Source: Erodium maritimum (Eukaryota; Streptophyta; Magnoliopsida; Geraniales; Geraniaceae). Taken from it: a DNA stretch of 64,000 nucleotides. The stretch is from the NCBI GenBank assembly GCA_963921825.1, contig OY997591.1, positions 34,555,825 through 34,619,824 of the forward strand. The letters run 5' to 3'. Positions 10,079-22,831 of this stretch are shown here, piece by piece. The notes beneath the pieces were generated by a model. The model ran no database searches. It had not been told where the DNA came from and was given only the letters and a program-made list of their open reading frames with translations. The number at the start of each line of letters is the position of its first letter. Within the stretch, counting starts at the first letter, position 1. Made by a program: the position numbers and the translations under genes.

Positions 10079-11825
10079 GATAAATTTTACACTAACGCAT
10101 ATACTTCAAAATATATATGATACTGTTTTTGAAAGACAAATGAATATATAATGATCTTACCTTCGAAATGTAGAAAAAAGTAAAAGGGTTGACGAATTAG
10201 CACACTTATTACAAAATAAATAAATTGGTATAATGTTAACCCTTACACGAACAAAGGCTAAAAAGCCAATCACAGATAATGAGTCTAATATATCCTATAC
10301 CCAGATATTCCATCCATGAAGTAAACACCACCGTTTAACATGAGTTCGATAATCAAGAAGAACTACATAGAACATCGGATCATGATATTCTGGTAATATA
10401 CAAGCGTAAGTAAATTCTATACTAGTGAAATCTCGTCTCACACTAGATCAAATCATGGATAGCTCCAAACATCAACCTACATAGCGCACACAACAATCAT
10501 AAATCCCCAAATCGTCCGGTCGGCTTGAAACACACAAGAGAATCGAGAAAACACTTCTACCATATTTATATCTCGTCAATTGAAAATCAAGACATGTGAA
10601 TGTCGGAAATCCTAGATAAGTTCATTAAATAGCTAAAGTTTTCATTTTTACCAACTCTAACCTAGAACTTGATATACACCCAAGATATGAAATAGCTAGC
10701 ACATGAAATCGGGTTTTAAAATCATGAAAGTTCGACACACAAAGTAAGAAAATCATGCGTGAACATCATTTAGCTTAAATATAGACAAATACCCATACAA
10801 CCAAGTGGATGCTAATTAAACTCAAAAGACCCAAATCATGTAAATAACATCACTAAACTAAAATTAACCATAAACCCTTGCATCAATGTAAAAGAAATCA
10901 AGATTTACACAACACCTATGACCAACGTTTGAAATCCAAGGTCATGCATTCCAAATACTACTCAAGCATATCAAAAATCCTAGTTTTATAACAAAATAGA
11001 GAAGAATAGATATTAGAACCGTGATTGGGTTGAAAAACCCAATAAAAAAACTATTCTAGCTTGCAAACCCATCATCTCCAACTCCCTAAAGCTTCAACCC
11101 ATGAAAATAGAGATGGTGGGAGGCTCATGGATGGTTAAAAGTTCCTTTTATAACCAAAAATATGGCCTCAAATGATATATTTTCTCTAAAAAATGAAGAA
11201 CACTGAAGAAAAAAACAGAGGAGAAGAAGAAAAAATAAAATAAAATGTTCAAATTAATATTTTTTTATGAAAAATCTGGTATGGAATCCTCAAAACAAAT
11301 CCAAACTATCCTATATATAAGCTATAATTAAATGAAAAATAAAATGGTGCTTCAAATTAATGTGACGCGAATGATCTGGTGCGGCGTACTCACGAGAATC
11401 ACATGGAACCAGACACCTCGTCCATTCGATCGCGTGGGCAGAAGATCCATGGCTGAGAAAAGAAGTCAACTTATACGAAATAAACAGCCGGATCTGGTCT
11501 CCTGCACACTCATCTCATCCAAGAGCCAGGGAATGAGCGAACGCACAATAGGTCATGGTGCTGCACCACACTGGATTTGTTTTGGAGCATATTTTTTCAC
11601 TTTTTATTTTACGCTTGAAATGCTCCATTTGTGCTCCGGTTGACCTCGTTCTTGCACCAATATTTTTCTTTTTTCGCGGCCTACAAAACTAGACCAATGA
11701 TGAATATATTTAGAACCCTTGAAATTGTCTACTAAGAACGAGGTTTTGCGTAATTATTAAATAATTCTAAAAATATAAAAACTAGGTACAAACATGGTAA
11801 AAATATGGCGGGTAATGGTCTAATT
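10079..11825. other. AT-rich non-coding DNA, probable LTR
   Basis: No gene is visible on either strand. On the minus strand a TATAAAAGG-like box near 11150 precedes about 1 kb of AT-rich sequence, as expected for an LTR promoter plus transcribed part. I assign it tentatively to the 3' LTR of the Tat-like remnant. Confidence 0.35.
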
Positions 11826-11840
11826 AACTAGGACAAATTT

Positions 11841-14237
11841 TTGGTTAAATATTTAACACAGAAAAAAAAAACGCTCTGAAAACCCTCTCGGGTGCTTACA
11901 TACCCTCCTAGGGTTTCCACATTTTCTACCTCCATTTTCACCCATGGCCGCCCGCCGCCCAGGCTCACCAATCGTCGTTGATTCCTTAATCCCGTCCCCG
12001 ACCTCATTTCGTCCTGCTCCTCTCTTTGCATCGACGGTCTTCTCCTCCCGGCGTCAACTCTGTGGCAGTCGTTCTCGTGTCGAGCTCTCCTCGTCCGCCC
12101 GAGCGCGCGCCGTCTCCACAACGAGCCCCGGTCACGCCCCTGTCAGTTCTTCAACAGATATGTCGTCCACCGGTCCCATTTGCTCGGAAATGGAAGGTAA
12201 CGACCATATCCAATCCATTGAGACTCGTCCATAGTCCCAGTCCCCAGCTCCGGCGAACTTCCTGCCTGAGGTATTCTTCCCGGCGCCCTCTCATATTATA
12301 TCTCGTCGTCCAACAGAACAGGGTCGGCCCACGGGTAACCTGTCCTCTTGGAAGGACAAACCAGGCGGGGTCCCGACAAGGATCGTTGCCATTCTACGGT
12401 CGCAGCCACCAGCGCATCCTCGAGGAAGCCGGCCGGAGTCGCCATCGGTCCACACTGATCAGCCGCCGGTCTCTCAGCCTCGGTCGCCGGTGGCGGGGTC
12501 CTAGCACCGCCCCTTAGTAAGTCTGACAACGGGGTCGTCCAGCCGATCGACAAGTGGGATTGGAGAGAGCTCGGTCCGTATTGCTCCGGTCCTGGACTGG
12601 GAGGAAAAAGATGATTAAGTGGTGGTCCCGGTGGAGGCGGTCCTGACGATCAAAAAGGGGACCTACCAGTTCTCACTGGCGGGCCGGGTCGCATGAAATC
12701 GGAACCATAACCAGAATGCGGTCTGCGCGATGATGCTGCATAAATTGAAGGTAGACGGCATTCAGGTTGAGTTCCTGTCCCCGGAGGTCACTGGTTATCA
12801 TTTCCCATCTACTGCAACGATGGAGAATATCCGACATCGGGGGCCCTGGATTTTCAAGTGATATCCAGTGCTTCTGGAACCCCTCAGGCCGTACATTCAG
12901 GTGCAGGAGATTGAATTTAATCACATTGAGCTGGGTGTCCGTGCCATGAACGTCCCGTCAGGGGTCAGAACCCCGGAGATCCGGAGTCTTATTGCTGCTA
13001 ATATTTGGGTCCAGGTGATGTCGGCTCCTATTCCGTTTGTCCGTCGGGAGGACATGTTTCTATGGCTGCGGGTACGGATGGAGCTGAACCAACCTCTTCG
13101 ACAACGCCTCCGCCTTCGGTTCCCGGACACGGTTACCTCCTCACTGATTGAGTTTCAATATGAAAGGCTCACAGATCTTTGTCGCAGGTGTGGGAGGATG
13201 ACACACCGGATTACGGGGTGCACGTTGAACTTACTAGGAATAGGTCGGGAGGAGGTCCGTTATGACGCTACGATCATGGTGCCAAGGCAATTGGATGTGG
13301 ATAGGTTGCTGAAGACCGTATGGCCTGCCTCCCTTTCCCGGGAACCGGTGGATATGGATGATCTCCTGAATGGGCTCTCACTGAACCCTATAGTCCGTTC
13401 TAGGGAGATCGTCATGGGGGATGGCTTTTCTACAGTAGACGTTCTGTCGAAGTCTGACGATCTGGCTAAGACTACCTCAGGAGGGGTGGTCATTTGTTTA
13501 CAGGATGGAGAGGACCGGGATTGTGGAGGACCACCGGGGTTTACAAAGCCTGACAATCTGGCTAACATCCACCGTGCTGGAAACCCTCCTTTCTCTGACG
13601 AACCCGAAGACACCTCAGAGACTCGGGTAGGGAAGGAGAAAGACCCCAAGGAAGTTTCGGGGAATGCTGACCCCATTCGAGGGAAGGGTAAGAGATCTAC
13701 ACTGCACACAAGGAGCGGGTCGTTGTATGCTCGCCCGCCGGGGGAGAAGAAGTCGCGGGATCACCTGGTCCCTCCTCTAGACTTCACCCAGCTAACCAGC
13801 ATTGTAGGGGACCAAGAGAAGAAGGCGGAGGCAGTACAACCTCCAATGCAGGAATGATTCGACCCGGTAGGGGTGAGGGAGCAGATGGCGGACTATACCC
13901 ACAAACCCGGGATAGCCAGTGTTGGGTGGTCCCGGGCAGCCTGCATCAACAACTCATCTTTTTTATCTGCTTTCTTATTCTCTGCTTTATTTCTGGAACA
14001 ATTTATCATTTCTTTTGGTTATGTACTTTTATTTTCTGTCTTACTGTTTTGAGACGATGGTAAGGAGTTGTCTTGAGTGTTTGCCAACGATTACAAGTAG
14101 GCTATTATTATGGGTCCATGAGCACTGGACTTGCTACGGTCGGTCCAGACACATGTCTGGAACCCTGGGCGTTTACGCCCTCCCTTGTTTGATTACCTTT
14201 GGGTATTAATACTATCTCTGGTTACCCGTTTAAAAAA
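11841..14237 (+). mobile_element. ORF1-only LINE-derived element with exact target duplications
   Basis: Flanked by an exact 15-bp duplication AACTAGGACAAATTT (11826-11840 and 14238-14252), with an A-tail at 14232-14239. The 3' end reads TTGATTACCTTTGGGTATTAA, then a short A-run, typical of plant L1-type LINEs. The 2.4-kb body holds one ORF1-type gene followed by about 380 bp of 3' UTR. No endonuclease or reverse transcriptase is present. The exact duplication makes it younger than the 7481 copy. It is inserted into the LTR of the Tat-like remnant. Confidence 0.8.
11944..13857 (+). pseudogene. LINE ORF1 (DUF4283-like region plus CCHC knuckle), broken
   Basis: The ATG at 11944 opens a Ser/Pro/Arg-rich N-terminus (MAARRPGSPIVVDSL). 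The best-preserved part is 12862-13857. It has a DUF4283-like segment (GPWIFK at its start, then LEPLRPYIQVQEIEFNHIEL) and a CCHC knuckle (C-X2-C-X4-H-X4-C) at 13180-13221: CRRCGRMTHRITGC. A long charged C-terminus follows. Such proteins are the nucleic-acid-binding ORF1 product of plant LINEs. An in-frame TGA at 12859-12861 lies inside the DUF4283-like region, where Trp is expected, and the N-terminal part is split over frames, so the gene is broken. Confidence 0.7.
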
Positions 14238-14277
14238 AACTAGGACAAATTTACGCTCATCAAGTTCCCACGCACTT

Positions 14278-15013
14278 AAACCTTGCTTGCCCTCGAGAAA
14301 ACTAAGATAAGTACCAAGGTAATCTCGGCGACATAAAATTCCCTACGAGGATCCTAGCGGCTCTGGATCATTAAATGCAATAAATTATGCATTTGCTGAT
14401 TCAATTAACCTACTAAAAGATCTCATACAAACGCACAAGCAAATAAAAAACAAATATCTACGACTCAAGCAAGGCGTGTGATTTATTAACAATATTGGCC
14501 TAGAGCTCGCTAATGGAGTGAAGTCCCTCATCATTTCTCTCCACTTTCTGTTAACCATTATTTACTTGTTTTAGATTAAGAGTGTATATGTGGTGGTCTA
14601 CAAAATGAAATGAAATGTCTAGAAAAATTTCAAGCTTCCCTATCATCATTTAGCCCTTTGCTCTCTCGGTCCTAACATATTAGCGATACTAATCATGAGC
14701 ATATATAGACTCATTCACAAATCACACGATTGGGTGTTGTCATGCAATTACATTTCCTTGGGACTATGTGAATTGTAAACCCATCTAGTTCCTTTATGAG
14801 TCAAGTGGTAGACCAAAGTTTTGTTTGATTTTTTCGATTACGTGTAGAAAACTTTGGGTTACTAAGAGAGGCTGGGGGTTCACCTTTTATTACTCTTTCA
14901 GAGGTTCCAGGTGTGAGGTTCATTCTGCATACAAATCGTCGCACCTCACAACCTTTCACAAACAAAGCTTTTATTAGACCCCTTTCCCCAAGAACTATAC
15001 TTAATTTCCAGTA
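14278..15013. other. Non-coding interior of the Tat-like remnant
   Basis: AT-rich, without reading frames or recognisable motifs. It continues at 43294 on the far side of the copia element, because 15014-15018 and 43289-43293 are the same CATAG. Confidence 0.4.
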
Positions 15014-15018
15014 CATAG

Positions 15019-16706
15019 TGTTAGTCTTAGTGCCCATAGTTCAATCCTAAATGTCCAAATGTATATATCATCGTTAGCAATAAAATTAAAGCGGCTCTAT
15101 ATTACTTATGTGTTGGAGTAATATATCGATGTGTGCTCTGATCTATGCCCACCATGCGAATAGAACCATAGATCGAGATAGATCACACTCTATGGGTCCC
15201 TAGTCAACAAAGCTTCACTAGAAGCGACTAGTATGAAAGATGGCTCTTTATGGCTTACGTTCTGTTAGTCATTGGAATGGGATTCCGGAGTCTGATCATA
15301 GATATTATGTGGGACATGATATTGGACGACCCGCCCTGAATATGTGCCATAGATTAAGTCATGAACATATTCAGTGTCGTAGCTTGTCATGTATCCTTAG
15401 ACCAAGGAGTCTTTGTGATCGGTATGTAGTCAACAACTGAGTTTGACCTGGGCCTAACGTTGTCCGTAATAGGGCTTCCATAACGGCCAGGATTGGCTTA
15501 GGGACGGGCTACATGAGTGACACGAAAGGCGGCTAAGGGATTTATCCCTCATACTAAGGTATGGGAAAGATATCGGTTCTCGGCCGCTTGATCGAGAGTG
15601 ACTGAAAGAATAGCATGACCATGCACATGATAATGGGTATCATATCTTCAGTCATCTCACATATCAAGGAACGGTGATTGAGAATAATAAGGATGACGGC
15701 TCTATGCCTTATCTCAATCAGGATATCGGAGATAAAAGGATAATGACAGGGATGACGGAAAGGTTAGAATCGACAGGGTCGATTCGTTATGCAGTGTCAG
15801 GCAATACTAAAGTCTCGTTAGTTGCCACTTAAATAGGATCAAGTAAAATGGGATTTTACGTTGATCTATTGACATGCATAAACCTAAGGGTCACACCGGA
15901 GGATGAAACTCATTGACACATTTATGGAGAATGGCCAAAAGGGAGTTGTCTCGGGACATGACCAAAACTGGGTTTTGGGTCATGTGCCCGTAAGTGAATA
16001 GGACTTTACGGATCGAGACAAGGCTTGGAGTCTTGGGATTGATCGCGTCGGATAATGTTGGACATTTCCGGTATGGAAGGCTTGGAGGCGATGAGCGAAT
16101 CACGGGACCTCGTTGGAAATGGCCACGGGCCATGTTCCAAGAGGCACATGAAAGACCCATGCAACCAAGGCCCATGGAACTAATTAATCAAGTCTTGATT
16201 AATTAGTACTAAGCAAGCAAGACAAGGATTAAGGTGTTGGTGATTCACCACCTAACCCAATCTTGTCTTGCCATACTTTGTCCTATTTACACCTTACTTG
16301 ACACCATACTTGTCCCATGCCTTTAGTTGGACAAGTATGTGTTTTGTTATGTTTAAGTCATCTTTTTTCAACATAACAAACACAAGACAAGAATAGGAAA
16401 CACAACTTCTCTCTCCCTTCCCTTGCAATTTCGGGTTTGGCAAGCTTCCACCTCCATTTTTGTGTTCTTGAGTCCTCAAAGAGAAGAACTACGTGGCTTT
16501 GATTCCCATGTGGATACGTAGGCGTCTTGGAGACTCAAGCCAATCATTCGTTACCCGGTGTTCTTGTTTTGGTAAGAACTAGTGCTGAATTTTTCTCTTG
16601 TGAATCCATTATTTGTTAGTTGTTTCATGGTTTTAATCGTCTCTTGGTTTTCCTTGATTTTCCGCTGCGAGTTGGTTCATCTCCAACCCTACCTCGAGAC
16701 CCAACA
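15019..16706 (+). repeat. Copia 5' LTR
   Basis: Long LTR of 1,688 bp with 5'-TG and CA-3' ends, starting TGTTAGTCTTAGTGCCC. It matches the split 3' LTR (21781-22101 plus 41931-43288) and, more distantly, the LTRs at 60572-62179 and 45497-47153. Confidence 0.95.
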
Positions 16707-16707
16707 G

Positions 16708-16719
16708 TGGTATCAGAGC
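16708..16719 (+). other. Copia primer-binding site
   Basis: TGGTATCAGAGC, complementary to the 3' end of initiator Met tRNA, one base after the 5' LTR. Confidence 0.95.
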
Positions 16720-18259
16720 CGTGCTACCTTCGTGATTCACAAGACGGTGTTCAAAGTTTCGGTTTTGCTTGAAAGTTTCGTTTTTGGCATGTTGTGCTAA
16801 ATTAATTGATAACATGTTTTAAATACTTGTTTATGGATTTAATGCATGTAAAATGAATTTTTGAAAATTATTTCAAATCTGGAAATTTTGAAAAAAATTT
16901 GATTTTTCGGGTCTCGGGAGCGGGACTCTCGGGGAGCCGAAACCGGGACCGAACGGGGCTCCGTTGGACGGAGCTAGGCCAAGCATGACCATTGGATGGT
17001 TGATATTCCAAGGCTAAACCATTTTGTTAGTTATGACGAGTTTAGAACCGTCATGACGAACTCGAAGATCAAATGTTCAAAAGTTTCATTTTTGAACGGT
17101 TTCGATAAACCGAGCATCAAAAAGTTTCGAAACTTGGCTATTAATTAAAACCGGAAAATCACATGATGTTTGATAACATGTTTGTTTGATAACACGATGT
17201 GTGATGTGTTGTTGGCATGGTGTACATAATAGCCCCGAGCTCAATTTAATTATTTATCGCTTTTCACGGCCTGCGAGCCGTTAGTGTTAGCGTGTAATTA
17301 TTCTTTCAAGGTGTGGTCGTCGAACCACTTGTTTGTAATATTTATTTATTCCCGACCTGCGAGTCGTGTATTAAATTGTAATATTTTACTCAAGATGAAG
17401 AAAGGGCGAAAAGGTCATTTGGTGGCTTTTCGGGTGTTGGCATCGGCTTGGAGTCGGTGGAGCTCAAGAAGCTAGTGGGAGTTAGTTTAGGGGGCTATTA
17501 TGTGCATATTTATCGCTTTATGCTTGGTTTAGTTTATGCATGATTAATTCTATGTGTTTTAGAATTGCATGCTAAACTTTATTTACCGAGCATATCACCT
17601 CACATGCAAAGATAAAATTGGAATTTTAATCCTTGTGTGTGAGCCCTTAGAATCGTCATTACATTGGATGTAGTTGACGGGTTCGAAGGAAGAATTACAT
17701 TGGATGTAATTTGAGGCATCATTGCATTTGGAATGTAGTTGATGTGCTCATCGCATCTAGGATGTGTCAAAGTTTTAAACACAACCGGACAAGTAAAAAC
17801 GGGTCATATCCGATACCTCCCAATTATCAACACCTTACTACCTCCCCGTCCTATGGGTGTCGTGCGCATTAGCGGAGCATCCATGGGAAAGCGGGGTAGT
17901 AGGTTTGGACGACATATGTGGGTGTCGTGCGCATTAGCGGAGCACCTACATAGTGACGGGCCATAGTTGAAAATTGGTGGACCCGACTACGATTCTCAGC
18001 CTGAGGTTGAGCTAGGGTAACAGATAGGGTAAGCCGTGTACATAAGTGCATACCCTAGCCAAGAGTCACATTGGATGTGATTGGATGGAGTCCTACCTAC
18101 ATAGCTCGATTAAGTGGTGAGCATTAGTTCAGCTTAATCGAGTGAATCAAGGATCTTGGTTTCAGATTCTAAAGGTTTAGAATTGATTGTTGGTGTTTAA
18201 GCTTGATCTTCATAAAATTTATTCAGTTTACTGATTGAATTTTATCTGTTGTAGATCAA
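16720..18259 (+). other. Copia leader, non-coding
   Basis: A 1.5-kb stretch between the primer-binding site and the gag ATG, conserved at 62193-63727 in the second copia element. It contains a 26-bp direct repeat (17854-17879 and 17919-17944, core TCGTGCGCATTAGCGGAGCA). It also has several imperfect ACATTGGATGT motifs near 17660-17720 and 18066. Confidence 0.75.
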
Positions 18260-21200
18260 ATGGCAAATTCAGCGAACATTAATAGTTTGTCATTAAAAAC
18301 CATTCTTGACAGGGTCAAGCTAAATGGGACAAACTATTTGGACTGGTACAGAATTTTGAGGATAGTCCTCAAGTCTGAATGCAAAGAATATGTCCTTGAC
18401 AAGGCTGTCTCTAAGACCATATCAGAGTTACATGAAGTGTCATTAACTGCTGAGAAGAATATCTCAGGGATCTGGGATCCAAGGATATTCTGATGGTCAA
18501 CAAGGGAATTGGAAGTGGCAAGGGCTGGGCCCATGCGCACTTGGCAGGAAAGATGAGACACCTGAGAATGTCTGCTTCTACAGCCAACAGCCTGGTCATT
18601 GGAACCGGGATTACAGGAAGTTCACGGCTGATCTGAAGAAGGGCAGTGGGACTGCGCCTTCATCAAATAGCGTGGATGATCTGAAGAAGGGCAGTAGGAC
18701 TGCGCCTTCATCAGGAAACCTGGATGATCTAAGGAAGGGCGGTGGGACCGTGCCTTCATTCGGTATTAACTCTATAGAGCTACATCTCTCTACTTCCAAA
18801 GATTCATGGGTATTAGATACCATGACTGAATCTCACACATGCACTAATATATGGTGGCTGAAAGTAGGAGAGATTTGGAAAGCACGAAATGGACCTCAGA
18901 GTTGTGGCAACTGCTGTAGGATCCATGAGTCTTGCTTTGCCAAGAGGCCTTGTCTTAGTATTGTATAATGTATATTGCATACCTACTTTTAGTAGGAATA
19001 TTATATCTGTATCCGTGTTTGACAAGGAAGGATATAATGTTAATATTGGAAATGGAGTTTTCAATGTTCTATGCAATGATATGTTTTATACCAGTACTGA
19101 CATGGTTGGAGGATTGTACATATTAGATATGGGTAACAATGCCTCAAGTTCTATATATTCCGTTAATACCAAGAGGTCTAAATCCAACGATTTAAACCTA
19201 ACTCTGTTATGGTACTGTCATTTGGGTCGCATAAACAAGAAGCGCCTATCAGCACTTCAGAAGTGCGGGCTTTCAGGTTCATTCGAATTCCATTCGATCG
19301 ATAGGTGCAAGGTTTGTTTGATGGGCAAAATGACTAAAGTGCCCTTTATCGATCGCGATGAAAGGGCGGGTGAATTATTGGGGCTGATACACTCGAATGT
19401 GTGTAGACCAATAACTTCACTTGCCAGGAGGGGTTTTAGCTACTTTATCACATTTACTGATGATTACAGTAAATATGGTTATGTCTATTCGGTGAGACAT
19501 AAGTCTGAAGCTTTTGATAAATTCAAAGAGTTTAAGACTATAGTAGAAAGCCAGCTCGACAAAGGTATTAAGGCACTTCGATTGGATCAAGGTGGACTAT
19601 ACTTGACCACAGAGTTATTAGATCATCTAAAAGAGAATGGGATCCTTTTGGAATGGACTCCTCCTGGGACACTGTAGATGAAAGGTGTAGCCAAACGGAG
19701 AAATCGGACATTGTTAGACAATGATCCGTTCCATTATTAGTTGGACTGATCTCCCAATCTCTTTCTGGGATTATGCTCTAGAGACGACCACATTCATAGT
19801 GAATCGGGCTTCGACGAAGGGTGTGGAAGGGATACTATTTTTAAATGGTACGGGATGATGCCCGCTTTGTCCTTCCTAAAGATTTGTGGTTGCGAGGCTT
19901 ATGTGAAACATTTGGTTTCGACTAAGCTCGAACCAAGATCTGAGATATGCACCTTCGTGTGGTATCCTAAAGCAACAAGGGGATACTACTTGTACAATCC
20001 CAGTGAGAAAATGGTGTTCGTCGCATGGGGTGGGGTCTTTATGGAAAAGGAGATTTGTTTCCAAAGACGTCATTGGGAGGACTGTGCATCTCGAAGAAAT
20101 TCAGGATGGTACAGATCTGTCTAAACCAATTGGCAACCCAGTAGAAAGGAGCCAGAGATTGTCGTAGAGTGAGAACCAATTCCTGTTACAATTCCGGAAG
20201 GTCCAAGGCGATTTGAAAGGGTCAATCTTCCACCTCCAAGATATGGTATCCGGAGGTGACAATGAAGTCATGGTGGATCAAGATGATCCAGCCACCTTTC
20301 AAGAAGTCGTGGATGGGCCCGACTCCGAGTTATGGTTGGGAGCCATGAGGGAGGAAATGCAATCCATGTCGGACAACCGAGTCTGGGAACCGGTTGATCC
20401 CATCAATGGTGTGAGGACCATCGGATGCAAATGGATCTTCATGGTGAAGATGGACATGGACGGCAACCCTCTGACCTACAAAGCTCAACTGGTGGCGAAA
20501 GGTTATAGACATGGATTGACTATGAGGAAACCTTCTCCTTAGTGGCTATGGTCAAAATCGATCCAAATTCTTCTTGACATAACTGCGTATTATAATTACG
20601 AGATATGGCAAGTGGATGTCAAAACCGCTTTCCTAAATGGAAATTTGACTGAGTACGTTTGTATGTCTCGGCCCAAAGGTTTTGACGATCCGAAGAATAA
20701 AGGAAAGATTTATAAGTTGTTGAAATCCATTTATGGATTGAAACGAACTTCTCGGAGTTGGATCCTTCGTTTTGATGAAGCTGTAATTGGATTTGGCTTA
20801 ATCAAGAACGAGGATGAATCTTGCGTTTATAAGAAGGCTAGTGGGAGCAAGATTACCTTTCTGGTTCTCATTGAAAACGACATCACAACCTTGCACGAGA
20901 CTAAAGCTTGGTTGAGGAAGTGTTTTTCAATAAAGGACTTAGGCGATGCTTCTTATATCTTTAGGATTAAGATATGTAGAGATCGCACCAAGAGGGTCTT
21001 GGATTTAAGTCAGGGAACCTATGTGAACAAGGCATTGAGTAGGTTCTTAATGCTCGATTCAAAGAAAGGACTCTTACCCGCTAGTCATGGCATTCATCTC
21101 AGCAAGACTCGGTGTCCTAAGACAGCTGATGAGCTGAAAATGATGATGAGAATCCTATGCGCCTAGGGGCAGGATCGATCATATATGCCATGACATGTAT

Positions 21201-21650
21201 GAGACCGGACGTCTCGTAAGCCTTATGTTGTACCAGTAGACATCATTCTAACCCGGGGGAAAGATGATGCTGAACTAGTTGTCGAAGGATGAGTAGACGC
21301 TAGTTTTCCAAGACAAATCCAGATGACTTTAGAAGTCAGTCAGGATATGTGTTTACGCTGAATGGCAGAGCTTTAGCTGGGAGAGCGTAAAGCAAGATAT
21401 CATTGCCGAATCTACGATAGAGGCCAAGTACATGGATGCTGCAGAGGCAGCTAAGGAGGCTATGTGGATTTGGAAATTCATGGCAGGGCTGGGTGTAATT
21501 AAAAATCCATCCAGCCCGGTGAATCCATTTTGCGACAACACAAGGGCCATTGCGCAAGCTAAAAGCCCAGATCGCATAACAAATCCAAACATGTACTGCG
21601 GCGTATCCACCTCATCAGAGAAATACTGAACTGAGGTGAAGTGAAGATAA
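18260..21650 (+). pseudogene. Copia gag-pol remains
   Basis: A gag N-terminus (KLNGTNYLDWYRILRIVLK) starts at 18260. A protease-like segment lies near 18800-18850. The pre-integrase region (LLWYCHLGRINKKRLSALQK) and integrase core (FITFTDDYSKYGYVYSVRHK) cover 19180-19680. Reverse transcriptase covers about 20290-21160 (GCKWIFMVKMDMDGNPL, WQVDVKTAFLNGNL), and RNase H about 21400-21640. Order is the copia order, with integrase before reverse transcriptase. The coding region is broken in about ten places. Confidence 0.85.
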
Positions 21651-21767
21651 CATATATTGCAACAGATGATAACATAGCCAACCCTTTGACTAAGGCAGTG
21701 TCACTGCCTGAACATGTTAGACATGTAAAGTCGATGGGGACATATTGGAGTTTAGATTGGAACTAAG

Positions 21768-21780
21768 GAAAGTGGGAGAT
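21768..21780 (+). other. Copia polypurine tract
   Basis: GGAAAGTGGGAGAT directly before the 3' LTR at 21781. It is the expected plus-strand priming site. Confidence 0.85.
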
Positions 21781-22101
21781 TGTTAGTCTTAGTGCCCATA
21801 GTTCAATCCTAAATGTCCAAATGTATATATCATCGTTAGCAATAAAATTAAAGCGGCTCTATATTACTTATGTCTTGGAGTAATATATCGATGTGTGCTC
21901 TGATCTATGCCCACCATGCGAATAGAACCATAGATCGAGATAGATCACACTCGATGGGTCCCTAGTCAACAAAGCTTCACTAGAAGCGACTAGTATGAAA
22001 GATGGCTCTTTATGGCTTACGTTCTGTTAGTCATTGGAATGGGATTCGGAGTCTGATCATAGATATCATGTGGGACATGATATTGGACAACCCGCCCTGA
22101 A
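21781..22101 (+). repeat. Copia 3' LTR, first piece
   Basis: Starts TGTTAGTC and matches 15019-15339. It is interrupted after CTGAA (22097-22101), the target site of the gypsy array. Confidence 0.95.
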
Positions 22102-22684
22102 TGTCACGCCCCAATTTCAGCGAACCGAAACTAGGGACGCGAACGTTTAAAAAGTTACAAGACTGAAACCTGTTTTCGATAAATCACCTAAAAAGTCAGT
22201 TTAGTTCCACAAAAGAATAAAAAAAAAAATTACACCTCAAAAGAAAAGTCCCACACTTGGGCAAACCGAGATACACGTCTCTAGACTCAAACACCCAGCA
22301 ACCCGCTTCAAGCTCTTCAAGCTTCAGAAGCTCACCTAGTCCAGACTACGAACGGTACCTGTAGGAAAAGCAGCTAGGGGTGAGCGTTCGCTCACCACCA
22401 CAGATAACATACTGACTACGGCATAATTAGTAGACAAAGCCAATGACACTAACAACGACTCAAAGACACACACACGACCAGTCTTTTCCTCAACTGACTC
22501 AACACTCGGATACGTTATGTAGACCCCACACTACGATCGACGACCTCCTCCAAGACACGACTGACCATACAATACCAAACAAGATCACAAAGGATCGCAA
22601 ACCGGCTGCTCAGTAACCAATCTCTGTCTCTCGCCCTTTACCGATCATAGACGTGGTCAGGCGGTCGACCTGTCGCGCAACTTC

Positions 22685-22831
22685 TCCCGATCCCAGTCGG
22701 GAGGCTAACCCACAACCTCTCCGCTTCACCCGATCCCAGTCGGGTGGTTAGCCACACCCGCGCGTCCTTCCCCCGATCCCAGTCGGGGAGCTAGCCCACA
22801 ACCCCTCCGCTTCTCCCGATCCCAGTCGGGA
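22685..22831. repeat. Four tandem LTR hairpins with covarying stems
   Basis: Four inverted repeats with a constant TCCCAG loop: 22685-22702 (TCCCGA/TCGGGA), 22728-22745 (ACCCGA/TCGGGT), 22771-22788 (CCCCGA/TCGGGG) and 22814-22831 (TCCCGA/TCGGGA). The closing pair is T:A, A:T, C:G, T:A, so both arms change together. The same set occurs in LTR 2 (from about 31130) and LTR 3 (from about 39575). On the element's sense strand this lies 580-730 nt before the LTR end, in the region expected to be transcribed as leader. Confidence 0.9.

Noticed and set aside
15240-15440. 66-codon frame in the copia LTRs (also at 60793-60993)
   Set aside because: Present only because the LTRs are related; no domain, and not preceded by a promoter that would favour it.
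16708-16719. tRNA gene suggested by TGGTATCAGAGC
   Set aside because: Only the 12-nt primer match is present, with no cloverleaf around it; the same holds for the other primer-binding sites.
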